Origin: Oscillospiraceae bacterium | GTDB lineage: Bacteria; Bacillota; Clostridia; Oscillospirales; Oscillospiraceae | Length of the DNA stretch: 10,286 bases | Direction of reading: 5' to 3' | NCBI GenBank assembly: GCA_016296635.1 | Contig: JAEDIZ010000076.1 | Location: forward strand, 1-10,286 | Shown: in pieces, positions 1 to 5,844 of the stretch | How the letters are laid out: each line of letters starts with the position of its first letter | How positions within the stretch are numbered: the first letter of the stretch is position 1 | Made by a program: the position numbers and the translations under genes | Notes under the pieces: model-generated | What the model was told of the DNA's origin: nothing | The model's database searches: none | The model's input: the letters and a program-made list of their open reading frames with translations, nothing else

Positions 1-356
1 AGGAGCTGGGATATGCGATCCATACCGGCGTTGTCCAGTGCAAGGATTCCTTCTACGGGCAGCACAGCCCGGAAAAATCGCCGGTCTACTATGAACTGCT
101 GCAGAAGTGGGAAAGCTGGAAGCGACTCGGTGTGAAGGCCAGCGAGATGGAGTCCGCGGCATTGTTTGTGGCGGCAAACGCCCTCGGTGTGCGCTGCGGT
201 TCCTGCTTCCATACGGTATGGAATCAGGAGCGGGAAAAGGCAGGACTTTTCATGCCCATGACCGAAGATACCGCCAGTGCCATAAAGGTGGGCGTGGAGG
301 CCATGAAAAAGCTGATCCTGCAGGATCGGCAGAAGAAGCGGGAGGAAACGAGATGA
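1..356 (+). CDS. udp: Uridine phosphorylase, C-terminal part (5' end outside window)
   Basis: The frame is open from base 3 and ends at TGA 354-356, so about 117 residues are visible, a little under half of a typical 250-260 residue family member. Uridine phosphorylase splits uridine with phosphate into uracil and ribose 1-phosphate in the cytoplasm. Seen in the sequence: the segment KDSFYGQHSPEKSPV, then a KW.SWK.LG stretch and SEMESAALFVAANALG, the glutamate/methionine/glutamate ribose-binding strand typical of the NP-I nucleoside phosphorylase family. The 'FYGQH' and 'W..W...G..ASEMESAALF' wording fits uridine phosphorylase better than purine nucleoside phosphorylase. The stop overlaps the cdd start as ATGA, which implies translational coupling with cytidine deaminase, the enzyme that supplies its substrate. 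The remaining uncertainty is substrate choice, since the N-terminal half is missing. Confidence 0.88.
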   Translation, partial: ELGYAIHTGVVQCKDSFYGQHSPEKSPVYYELLQKWESWKRLGVKASEMESAALFVAANALGVRCGSCFHTVWNQEREKAGLFMPMTEDTASAIKVGVEAMKKLILQDRQKKREETR

Positions 357-784
357 CGGCAGAGAAACTGGCGGAGCTGGCAAAAGAAGCGATGGCGCAC
401 GCCTATGCGCCCTATTCCGGCTTTATGGTCGGTGCGGCGCTTCTTTGTAAAGACGGAACGGTCTATCAGGGCTGCAACATCGAGAATGCCGCCTTCGGCC
501 CCACCAACTGTGCCGAGCGCACGGCCTTTTTCAAGGCCGTCTATGACGGACGGCGGGAGTTCACGGCCATTGCGGTCTGCGGCGGCAAAGACGGTGTGGT
601 CACGGGCACTTTTCCGCCCTGCGGTGTCTGCCGGCAGGTGATGCGCGAATTCTGCGCAGACGATTTTGTCATATATCTGGTCAATGAATCTGGCTTTGAA
701 ACGCATACGCTGGCACAGATGCTGCCCTTCAGCTTTTCCGCTGCGGAGCATATGCAGCACGGCAGTCCGAGCGAAGCAAAATAG
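353..784 (+). CDS. cdd: Cytidine deaminase
   Basis: This encodes a 143-residue protein, the usual length of the small homotetrameric cytidine deaminases, which convert cytidine or deoxycytidine to uridine or deoxyuridine in pyrimidine salvage. The catalytic motif NCAER (Cys53, Glu55) and PPCGVCRQ (Cys90, Cys93) supply the zinc ligands and proton shuttle. YAPYSGFMVGAAL near residues 18-30 and GCNIENAAFGPTNCAER are the substrate-binding signature. The start at 353 is chosen because GGGAGG (340-345) sits 7 bases upstream and the ATG overlaps the udp stop by 4 bases. The same frame is open further upstream, but that part lies inside udp and has no family similarity. A degenerate copy of residues 93-135 lies about 1.1 kb downstream. 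A 7-bp hairpin (784-807) follows the stop without a T tract, so transcription probably continues into the next gene. Confidence 0.95.
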   Translation: MTAEKLAELAKEAMAHAYAPYSGFMVGAALLCKDGTVYQGCNIENAAFGPTNCAERTAFFKAVYDGRREFTAIAVCGGKDGVVTGTFPPCGVCRQVMREFCADDFVIYLVNESGFETHTLAQMLPFSFSAAEHMQHGSPSEAK

Positions 785-847
785 CCGCAGCCGGAATATG
801 CTGCGGCAGTTGACTTTGGACTGACGCATGAATCGGAGAGAAAGAGT

Positions 848-1690
848 ATGAGCAAAGGAACAGAACTGATCAATGAAATCAGAAATGCCCGCGTGCAGGA
901 CGGAGAGCTGATGCTCTGGTGGATCGGGCAGATGGGGGTTATTCTGAAAAGTGCGGATCATGTGATCAGCATTGATGCCTATCTTTCCGACCAGCAAAAC
1001 CGGCTTGTGCCCTCTTTGCTGCTGCCAGAGGAACTTTCGGGTGTGGACTTCGTTTTCGGTTCCCACGATCATGCCGATCATATTGACAGAACGGCATGGA
1101 AGGTGATCGCGGCCAATCATCCGGAAACGACATTCGTGGTTCCGAAACTGCTGATTTCAGAGCTTTCGGAAAGTCTGAATATCCCCGCAAAGCGGTTCGT
1201 CGGCATCAGCGATCTGAAGACAGCGGTTCTCGGACAATCACTGCGGGTATGCGGAATTGCGGCTGCTCATGAGTTTCTGGATCGTGACGAGAAGAGCGGA
1301 GAATATCCTTATATGGGATATTCACTGGAAATAGGCGGCTTTCGGATCTACCACGCAGGCGATACCTGTATTTATGAGGGACTGGCCGAAAAACTGCGGC
1401 GCGCAGGCCGGTACGATCTCATGATCCTTCCCATCAATGGGCGCGATGCTGCGCGCTATAAGCGCGGCTGCATTGGAAATATGACCTATCAGGAGGCCGC
1501 AGACCTGAGCGGCAGTCTGCAGCCGGGACTGGTGATCCCGGGACATTATGATATGTTTTCGGGCAATACGGAGAATCCGGAACTGTTTTCCGCGTATCTG
1601 GAAGCCAAATATCCGGATCAGCGTTTTCAAATCGCGGCATACTCGCACCCGATTGTTCTTCGAAAGTGCAGCAGCCGTCTGCCCGAATGA
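848..1690 (+). CDS. UlaG-like metallo-beta-lactamase-fold hydrolase
   Basis: This encodes a 280-residue cytoplasmic protein without a signal peptide. The metal site is visible as HDHADHID (His73, Asp74, His75, Asp77, His78), His141 in AAAHEF, Asp172 in HAGDT and His233 in IPGHYDMF. The order and the 'GNMTYQEAADL...LVIPGHYDMFSGNTENP' layout resemble L-ascorbate-6-phosphate lactonase UlaG and its many uncharacterised relatives. UlaG itself is longer (about 350 residues), so the substrate cannot be assigned; a phosphorylated sugar lactone or similar ester is only a guess. A GGAGAG ribosome binding site lies at 836-841. The gene follows cdd by 63 bases with no convincing terminator, so it may be the third gene of the udp-cdd transcript. 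It is bracketed by cdd on one side and a decayed cdd fragment on the other, which suggests it arrived through a rearrangement. Confidence 0.85.
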   Translation: MSKGTELINEIRNARVQDGELMLWWIGQMGVILKSADHVISIDAYLSDQQNRLVPSLLLPEELSGVDFVFGSHDHADHIDRTAWKVIAANHPETTFVVPKLLISELSESLNIPAKRFVGISDLKTAVLGQSLRVCGIAAAHEFLDRDEKSGEYPYMGYSLEIGGFRIYHAGDTCIYEGLAEKLRRAGRYDLMILPINGRDAARYKRGCIGNMTYQEAADLSGSLQPGLVIPGHYDMFSGNTENPELFSAYLEAKYPDQRFQIAAYSHPIVLRKCSSRLPE

Positions 1691-1730
1691 GAACGAAATT
1701 CATAAAAACATGCGGCCTTGTCTATCGGTT

Positions 1731-1859
1731 TGCCGGCAGGTGATGCGCGAATCCTGCGCAGAGGGTTTTGCCGGTTATCCGGTCAGCGAAACCGACTTTG
1801 AAACGCATACCCCGGCACAGATGAAGCCTTTCGGCTTTTCGGCGGCGGAGCATATGCAG
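1731..1859 (+). pseudogene. Partial, degenerate second copy of the cdd 3' region
   Basis: This 129-bp stretch aligns without any gap to 629-757 inside cdd. I count 21 mismatches, about 84% identity, with a 22-base exact match at its start. In the matching frame it reads CRQVMRESCAEGF...FETHTPAQMKPFGFSAAEHMQ, and 31 of 43 codons encode the same residue as cdd codons 93-135. The catalytic NCAE motif and the first cysteine of PPCGVC are absent, so it cannot be a deaminase. No ribosome binding site precedes the ATG at 1710 in this frame, and the frame runs on through the following terminator. Twelve of 43 residues have changed, including two Leu-to-Pro, as expected for a gene remnant under weak constraint. 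A weaker match (1875-1890 against 787-801) hints that homology once extended past the cdd stop. Confidence 0.85.
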
Positions 1860-1889
1860 GGTGAATCCCGGCTCGCAGCCGCAAATATG

Positions 1890-1929
1890 CAAAAAACAAC
1901 CGAACCCGGCCGGGTTCGGTTGTTTTTTG
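1890..1929 (+). terminator. Perfect 40-bp palindromic intrinsic terminator
   Basis: Bases 1890-1929 form a perfect inverted repeat centred on GGCC between 1909 and 1910. The arms are rich in GC near the centre and end in six A on the left and six T on the right. It folds to a long stem with a T tract on either strand. It closes the udp-cdd-hydrolase unit and insulates the SLH gene that follows. Confidence 0.93.
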
Positions 1930-1984
1930 GAAGAAAGTCCGCAGAAAAAACTTGCGATCGGAAATCTTGCCGGACATAATTGTT

Positions 1985-2024
1985 TTGAAAGTAATTTGCA
2001 CAATTCGCATAAGTATTTACTTAT
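1985..2024 (+). promoter_or_regulatory. Possible promoter with operator-like inverted repeat upstream of the SLH gene
   Basis: The AT-rich stretch contains TTGAAA (1985-1990) followed after 17 bases by CATAAG (2008-2013), a moderate sigma-A-like pair. TTGCAC at 1996-2001 is an alternative -35 with poorer -10 partners. Overlapping the -10 is a perfect inverted repeat, ATAAGTA-TT-TACTTAT (2009-2024), shaped like a repressor half-site pair. The promoter assignment is weak; the inverted repeat itself is seen directly. Confidence 0.4.
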
Positions 2025-2052
2025 TTTATGAGGGAAATCGGAGGTTTCTACG

Positions 2053-3249
2053 ATGAAAAAGCGGATCCTTTCCATGCTGCTGCTTCTGGCAATGTGCCTG
2101 TCCATTTTTTCTGTGACGGCTGCAGCAGTCGAGATGACTTTCACCGACGTGAAGAAGACGGACTGGTTCTACAGCAATGTCAAGACTGCGTTTGAAGACG
2201 GTCTGATCAACGGCAAGAGCACCACGAAATTTGACCCGGATGCCAGTCTGACCTATGCGGAGGCAGTCAAGCTTGCTGCCTGTATGCATCAGAGATATAT
2301 GACCGGCTCCGTGACGCTGACCAACGGCAACCCGTGGTATCAGTCCTATGTGGATTACTGCAAGCTGAACGGCATTATCTCCAAGAATTACAACTGGACG
2401 ACCAGTGCTACCCGCGCCGGCTACATGGAGATTTTCGCCCATGCTCTGCCGGACAGCGCTTTGGCTGCAATCAATAGCGTGGCGGACGGTTCCATTCCCG
2501 ATGTGCCCATGACCCATCCGCAGGCAGCCGGCATTTATAAGCTTTACCGCGCAGGTATTCTGCAGGGCTCCGATGCGCAGCACAACTGCAGACCCAGCTC
2601 CGGCATCAAGCGCAGCGAAGTGGCAGCGATTCTGACCCGCATGATGTACCCCGATGCCCGCGTTTCCTTCACTCTCGGCGCAGGCACGCCGGCTATCACG
2701 GCACAACCTGCAGATGCGACTGTTGCATACGGTGATCCGGCATACTTCTCTGTTGCCGTTACCGGCGGCAAGATGCCGTATTCCTATCAATGGTACAGTT
2801 CTTCCGATAACGGAAATGCATGGTGGAAGATCACCAATGGGACTGCAGACAAGCTGACGCTTCCCTCGGTGACTGACTTTACCGTATTGTATTGCTGTGA
2901 GATTACGGACGCCGACGGCAAGACGGTGACATTCGCTGCCGCACGCCTGATCAAGAAGGATGCTGCATTGAGCATTAAAACCCAGCCGCAGGATGTGGCC
3001 GCTGCAGTCGGCGATCCTGTGAACTATCTGGTAGAAGCAGAGGGCGGCAAGGCTCCTTATACTTATCAGTGGTATTACAAGTATGACGGCGCAGACTGGG
3101 CACCTGCTTCCAGTTCGACAAATACGCTGTTCCTCACGGCGGGCGCAGGCCATTTCACGGCTCCTGCAAACTTCAGATACTTCTGCCGAATCACGGATGC
3201 CAACGGAAGCTTTTTGGATTCCAATGTTGCGTATTTGACGAAAGCCTGA
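2053..3249 (+). CDS. Secreted S-layer-homology protein with two Ig-like domains
   Basis: This encodes a 398-residue protein. Residues 1-25 form a signal peptide: positive KKR start, leucine-rich core, AAA before the likely cleavage site. Three SLH repeats follow: about 28-82 (FTDVKKTDWFYSNVKTAFEDG, canonical), 93-132 (PWYQSYVDYCKLNGI, divergent) and 149-198 (IPDVPMTHPQAAGIYKLYRAGI, ending in RSEVAAILTRMM). SLH domains usually bind pyruvylated secondary cell-wall polymer and hold the protein on the cell surface. Residues 214-302 and 306-398 are two similar Ig-like modules, each with a 'QP.D....YGDP/VGDP', 'GGK.PY.YQWY' and 'C.ITDA.G' pattern, including the paired tryptophan and cysteine. No enzymatic domain is visible, so a structural or adhesive role is likely. 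The start is supported by GGAGG at 2040-2044, 8 bases upstream. The gene is a single-gene unit between two terminators. Confidence 0.88.
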   Translation: MKKRILSMLLLLAMCLSIFSVTAAAVEMTFTDVKKTDWFYSNVKTAFEDGLINGKSTTKFDPDASLTYAEAVKLAACMHQRYMTGSVTLTNGNPWYQSYVDYCKLNGIISKNYNWTTSATRAGYMEIFAHALPDSALAAINSVADGSIPDVPMTHPQAAGIYKLYRAGILQGSDAQHNCRPSSGIKRSEVAAILTRMMYPDARVSFTLGAGTPAITAQPADATVAYGDPAYFSVAVTGGKMPYSYQWYSSSDNGNAWWKITNGTADKLTLPSVTDFTVLYCCEITDADGKTVTFAAARLIKKDAALSIKTQPQDVAAAVGDPVNYLVEAEGGKAPYTYQWYYKYDGADWAPASSSTNTLFLTAGAGHFTAPANFRYFCRITDANGSFLDSNVAYLTKA

Positions 3250-3282
3250 CAGACGGTCTGAACAGAATACAGAAAAAGATGC

Positions 3283-3316
3283 AAAAGCCGTCGCCCAACC
3301 GGACGGCGGCTTTTTT
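3283..3316 (+). terminator. Intrinsic terminator of the SLH gene
   Basis: AAAAGCCG... on the left pairs with ...CGGCTTTT on the right (3283-3296 with 3301-3314). There is one G-T wobble, one C-A mismatch and an AACC loop. The right arm runs into six T (3311-3316). It lies 33 bases after the SLH stop. Confidence 0.88.
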
Positions 3317-3349
3317 CGGCAGAAACCATACCAAAATGAATTTCCAAAC

Positions 3350-3378
3350 TGGAACTCTAGTGGGATCTATGCTATGAT
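3350..3378 (+). promoter_or_regulatory. Candidate extended -10 promoter for the Lar-like gene
   Basis: TGCTATGAT (3370-3378) is an extended -10 element (TGn-TATGAT). The hexamer 17 bases upstream (TGGAAC, 3350-3355) is a poor -35, as is common for extended -10 promoters. It lies 30 bases before the start codon and after the previous terminator, so it should start the two-gene unit that follows. Confidence 0.55.
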
Positions 3379-3407
3379 AGATAAAAATCAGAACAAGGAG
3401 CGTATCC

Positions 3408-3632
3408 ATGAAAACATTTGATGAAATTGAATTGCTGGAATGTCCGATCTGCCAGGGAACGGGACTGATCCAGGAGGAGAACGGCTGGTGTGTCGATGTG
3501 GAGTGCCTGTGCTGCGGCAGCCATACGGTCTCCATGCCCTTTGAAAATGAGCAGGAGCGCGAAAAGGCTGCGCAGGCGGTTGCCGATCTTTGGAACATGG
3601 GTAAGGTCATTTCGGCGGGCGTCGGTGAATAA
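3408..3632 (+). CDS. Small four-cysteine zinc protein, Lar-like
   Basis: This encodes a 74-residue protein. The N-terminal half reads LLECPICQGTG..., then NGWCVDVECLCCGSHT, and the C-terminal part is an acidic helix ending in AVADLWNMGK. Cys12/Cys15 and Cys33/Cys36 can form a zinc knuckle (Cys28 and Cys35 are extra). The order 'CP.C.G......ENGWC..V.C..CG......EA...WN' matches the small Lar-type proteins (restriction alleviation family) found in phages, prophages and many Firmicutes genomes. For most members no function is proven, so a role in restriction alleviation is not claimed here. AAGGAG at 3394-3399 is a good ribosome binding site. It heads a unit with the membrane protein starting at 3669. 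No phage genes are nearby. Confidence 0.7.
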   Translation: MKTFDEIELLECPICQGTGLIQEENGWCVDVECLCCGSHTVSMPFENEQEREKAAQAVADLWNMGKVISAGVGE

Positions 3633-3668
3633 GAGACCCAGCGGCGAAAAAACGGAAAGCGGAGAGTT

Positions 3669-3776
3669 ATGAAAACAGAACTCGGGAAAAGAGAAAAGCT
3701 GCATCGGATCACAGCTGTGTTCTGTAACGGACTGGCGATCATTCTTACGATCATTTCCGTGGCGTTTTTTTTGTAG
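3669..3776 (+). CDS. N-terminal fragment of a frameshifted Pr6Pr-like membrane protein
   Basis: This short frame encodes 35 residues: a basic start (MKTELGKREKLHR) and one hydrophobic helix (about residues 14-35) ending in VAFFL and TAG at 3774-3776. A GGAGAG ribosome binding site (3661-3666) lies directly upstream, 36 bases after the Lar-like gene. Just before the stop is a run of eight T (3765-3772). Moving to the -1 frame there removes the stop and continues as FFFVAGGKGNMQVGG..., joining the frame at 3794-4318. The combined product would be 216 residues with six membrane helices. It is therefore best read as the first helix of the next gene rather than an independent small protein, though a one-helix peptide cannot be excluded. 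Confidence 0.65.
   Translation: MKTELGKREKLHRITAVFCNGLAIILTIISVAFFL
3765..3775 (+). other. Homopolymer frameshift site (eight T)
   Basis: In the incoming frame the codons are GCG TTT TTT TTG TAG. T TTT TTG is also a classical -1 slippery heptamer (X XXY YYZ). A -1 slip here, or one extra T, restores a single frame through both parts of the membrane protein gene. Possible explanations are a real mutation, phase-variable slippage, programmed frameshifting or a sequencing/assembly indel. Confidence 0.7.
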
Positions 3777-3793
3777 CCGGCGGCAAGGGCAAC

Positions 3794-4318
3794 ATGCAGG
3801 TGGGAGGCGCACGATGCTTCCGGTATTTTACGGTGGATTCCAGTATCCTTGCGGCCTTTGCGGCGGCAATCATGCTGTGGTTCGAGCTGCGCGGAAAGCG
3901 CATTCCCCGTTGGGCGCTGCTGGTGAAGTTCATCGCCGCGGCGGCGGTCGGCGTCACATTTTTTACGGTCGTTTTTTTCCTCGGCCCGATGATGGGGTAT
4001 CGCGCTATGTTTGCAGGGAAAAACCTTTTCATGCACGCGATCACGCCGATCGTGTCCATGGGATCCTTCTGCCTTTGGGAGCGTGAAGAACCCCTTTCGG
4101 TGCGGCAGGGCTTTTTGGGTGTGCTGCCGACGGCGGTTTACGGTGCGCTCTATCTGACGATGGTCGTGGTGATCGGCGCGGCAAACGGCGGCTGGCCCGA
4201 CTTCTACGGTTTCAACATAGGCGGCCTTTGGTCTGTGAGCATGCTGGTGATGCTGGCGGCAACGGCAGGACTCAGCCAGCTTCTGCGGTTTGCGAACCGA
4301 ATGACCGGAAAATCGTAA
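3794..4318 (+). CDS. Pr6Pr-like integral membrane protein, main part
   Basis: This encodes 174 residues from the ATG at 3794, with a weak AAGGG (3785-3789) before it. The open frame also extends back to the T run, where it joins the upstream fragment. Five hydrophobic helices are visible, plus one in the upstream fragment. Key wording is CFRYFTVDSSILAAFAA just before the second helix of the joined protein, and NLFMHAITPIVSMGSF with a histidine in helix 4. This resembles Pr6Pr / FAR-17a-AIG1-like six-helix membrane proteins, in which an 'FRYFTv.SN' motif follows the first helix. Related proteins include hydrolases in eukaryotes, but bacterial members have no established role. Without the upstream fragment the protein lacks its first helix. 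The family assignment is from memory of the motif, so moderate. Confidence 0.7.
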   Translation: MQVGGARCFRYFTVDSSILAAFAAAIMLWFELRGKRIPRWALLVKFIAAAAVGVTFFTVVFFLGPMMGYRAMFAGKNLFMHAITPIVSMGSFCLWEREEPLSVRQGFLGVLPTAVYGALYLTMVVVIGAANGGWPDFYGFNIGGLWSVSMLVMLAATAGLSQLLRFANRMTGKS

Positions 4319-4349
4319 AAAACCGTGTGCCGGAAGGCACACGGTTTTT
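4318..4349. terminator. Bidirectional terminator between convergent genes
   Basis: AAAAACCGTGTGCC (4318-4331) pairs perfectly with GGCACACGGTTTTT (4336-4349) around a GGAA tetraloop of GNRA type. The T tract on the + strand serves the membrane protein gene. The A tract on the left is a T tract for the MATE gene arriving from the other side, whose stop begins two bases away at 4353. Confidence 0.93.
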
Positions 4350-4350
4350 C

Positions 4351-5715
4351 TCATATCGGCTTGTCCGGATAGTCCGGCATCCATTTTCCAAACTTGTAGT
4401 AAAGGAAAAATACCAAAGAAGAAGCGGCCCAGGTGCTGGGGAAGAGAAATGCGATACGCAGATTGCTCAAATGCGGAACCGCGACGGTGTAAAGCAGAAC
4501 AATACGCAGAACGCTGATGCTCAAAAGTGTCAGAATCGTGGGCTTGAGGGCGTTTCCGGCGCCGCGCATGGCGTTGGAATAGATCTCGGAGGGAGCAATC
4601 AGCGCATAGCTGAACATGAAGCAGCTGAGAATCTGCCGACACGCATCAATGACGGCTTCATCCTGCGTAAAGATCGGAATAGAAACGGAACGGGTAAGGA
4701 AGACCAGCACGCCGTACAGCAGACAGACGGAAAAATAGAGGAGCATACCCTTGCGGATTCCCTCAAAAATGCGCGCCTTTTTCCTGGCACCGTAATTCTG
4801 ACCGACAAATGTCATGACGGCCAGGCCGATTGCGCCGCCCGCGGGCCAGAAGAAGCCGTCAATTTTCCAGAAAACAGACCAGGCCGCAATGGATTCGGTG
4901 CCGAGCCGGTTGATGGCTTTCTGCACGAAAAGATTGGCAAGGCTGTAGAGTACATTGTGAAGCCCGGCGGGCAGACCCATCATCAGCATTCGTTTCAGAA
5001 GCCACGGATCAAACCGCAGCAGCCGGAACGAGAGTCTGCAGGCGTTGTCCGCCCGGGAAAGCGTGCGAATGACAAGCAGCGCACAGGTCAGCTGAGAAAG
5101 ACTGGTGGCAATGGCGGCACCACGAACCTCCATCCGAAGTATCACAACAAACAGAATGTCCAGCACCGTATTGACAACGGTGCAGACGATCAGAAACCAC
5201 AGCGGCCGTTTGGTGTCACCGACCGCGCGCATGATGCCGCTGCCCATGTTATAGACCATGGAAGGCATCATGCCGACAAAATACCAGCGCAGATACTGCA
5301 TGGAATACTCCATGATTTCCTGCGGCGTTTCAAGTGCAAGCAGGAACATGGGCGCAAAGATGATACCGGCGGCGGATAGGAAAAGACCGATCGCCGCAGC
5401 AAGGAGCATGGCGGTGTGAACGCCTTTTGAAACAAGCGAAGGCTCGTCTGCGCCGAAATGCTGGGAAATGATGACGGCGGAGCCGGACGCAAAGCCGACA
5501 AAAAAGCTGACCACAAGGTTGATCAGAGAGATGCTGGAGCCGCCGACGGCAGCCAGCGCCAGCGTCCCGACATACCGGCCGAGAATGACCGCGTCAACGG
5601 TCGAATAAAGCTGCTGCAGAATTGTGCCCAGCATGATGGGCAGGAAGAAACGAAGCAGAACCTGCAATACGGGCCCGTCCGTCATGGAGCGTGTCTGCAG
5701 CGACGAAGTTTTCAT
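4351..5715 (-). CDS. MATE-family multidrug/toxin efflux protein
   Basis: This encodes 454 residues, the normal size for the MATE family, with about 12 hydrophobic helices. MATE proteins export cationic drugs, dyes or metabolites in exchange for Na+ or H+. Characteristic pieces are PIMLGTILQQLYSTVDAVILGRYVG in the first helices (with the Asp at residue 41), ASGSAVIISQHFGA, GSGIMRAVGDTKRP, and in the second half AVMTFVGQNYGARK and SNAMRGAGNALKPT. The two halves are internally similar, as expected. An in-frame ATG exists at 5751, but the start at 5715 is preferred: GGGAGGA (5722-5728, - strand) is 6 bases upstream, and the earlier ATG overlaps the promoter -10. The substrate cannot be inferred. 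It is a single-gene unit divergent from the zinc-ribbon gene. Confidence 0.92.
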   Translation of the reverse strand: MKTSSLQTRSMTDGPVLQVLLRFFLPIMLGTILQQLYSTVDAVILGRYVGTLALAAVGGSSISLINLVVSFFVGFASGSAVIISQHFGADEPSLVSKGVHTAMLLAAAIGLFLSAAGIIFAPMFLLALETPQEIMEYSMQYLRWYFVGMMPSMVYNMGSGIMRAVGDTKRPLWFLIVCTVVNTVLDILFVVILRMEVRGAAIATSLSQLTCALLVIRTLSRADNACRLSFRLLRFDPWLLKRMLMMGLPAGLHNVLYSLANLFVQKAINRLGTESIAAWSVFWKIDGFFWPAGGAIGLAVMTFVGQNYGARKKARIFEGIRKGMLLYFSVCLLYGVLVFLTRSVSIPIFTQDEAVIDACRQILSCFMFSYALIAPSEIYSNAMRGAGNALKPTILTLLSISVLRIVLLYTVAVPHLSNLRIAFLFPSTWAASSLVFFLYYKFGKWMPDYPDKPI

Positions 5716-5746
5716 GGAGAATCCTCCCTTTTTCGGGGTTGCTTTC

Positions 5747-5774
5747 ATCATAAACTTTTTTGCATGATTTGCAA
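5747..5774 (-). promoter_or_regulatory. Promoter of the MATE gene
   Basis: On the - strand TTGCAA (5769-5774) is followed after 16 bases by TATGAT (5747-5752). This leaves about 30 bases of leader before the start at 5715, with the ribosome binding site inside it. Confidence 0.65.
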
Positions 5775-5807
5775 GAGTTTGCGAAGGAAAAAGTGCCTGA
5801 CGGGAAG

Positions 5808-5844
5808 ATTACAATTCTCACAAAAGATTTACAGTATATTTACA
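5808..5844 (+). promoter_or_regulatory. Four TTNACA-like repeats with about 11-bp phasing (Pho-box-like)
   Basis: ATTACA (5808-5813), CTCACA (5817-5822), TTTACA (5828-5833) and TTTACA (5839-5844) are separated by 3, 5 and 5 bases. The last repeat coincides with the -35 of the downstream promoter. Direct repeats of TT(A/C/T)ACA with gaps of about 5 bases, just upstream of the -10, are the binding pattern known for Bacillus PhoP, and OmpR/PhoB-family regulators in general use 11-bp direct repeats. The two last repeats are exact; the first two each differ in the first base. Assignment to a regulator is inference. Confidence 0.45.

Noticed and set aside
107..352. An upstream in-frame extension of cdd giving a 225-residue protein
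   Set aside because: This part overlaps the clearly recognisable uridine phosphorylase coding region in another frame, has no deaminase similarity, and a good ribosome binding site supports the start at 353.
784..807. Hairpin GCCGCAG...CTGCGGC after cdd as a terminator
   Set aside because: The stem is only 7 bp with a 10-base loop and there is no T tract after it.
1710..1979. The cdd remnant as a short expressed gene of about 90 codons from the ATG at 1710
   Set aside because: No ribosome binding site precedes the ATG, the frame reads through the strong terminator at 1890-1929, and the catalytic residues are absent.
2026..3153. Long open frame (375 codons) antisense to the SLH gene
   Set aside because: It lies on the opposite strand of a clear secreted protein. 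Its translation is rich in Cys, His and Arg with no domain pattern, as expected from a shadow frame.
3191..4642. Long - strand open frame (483 codons) across the SLH end, Lar-like gene and membrane protein
   Set aside because: It crosses two strong terminators and three well-supported genes in antisense, and its translation has shadow-frame composition.
4228..5379. + strand open frame (383 codons) opposite the MATE gene
   Set aside because: It overlaps a recognisable 12-helix transporter. The translated product is highly polar and rich in Gly, Asn, Gln and Arg without motifs, and it spans the bidirectional terminator.
5716..5751. Longer MATE start at 5751
   Set aside because: The ATG overlaps the -10 element, has no ribosome binding site, and the start at 5715 has an excellent one.
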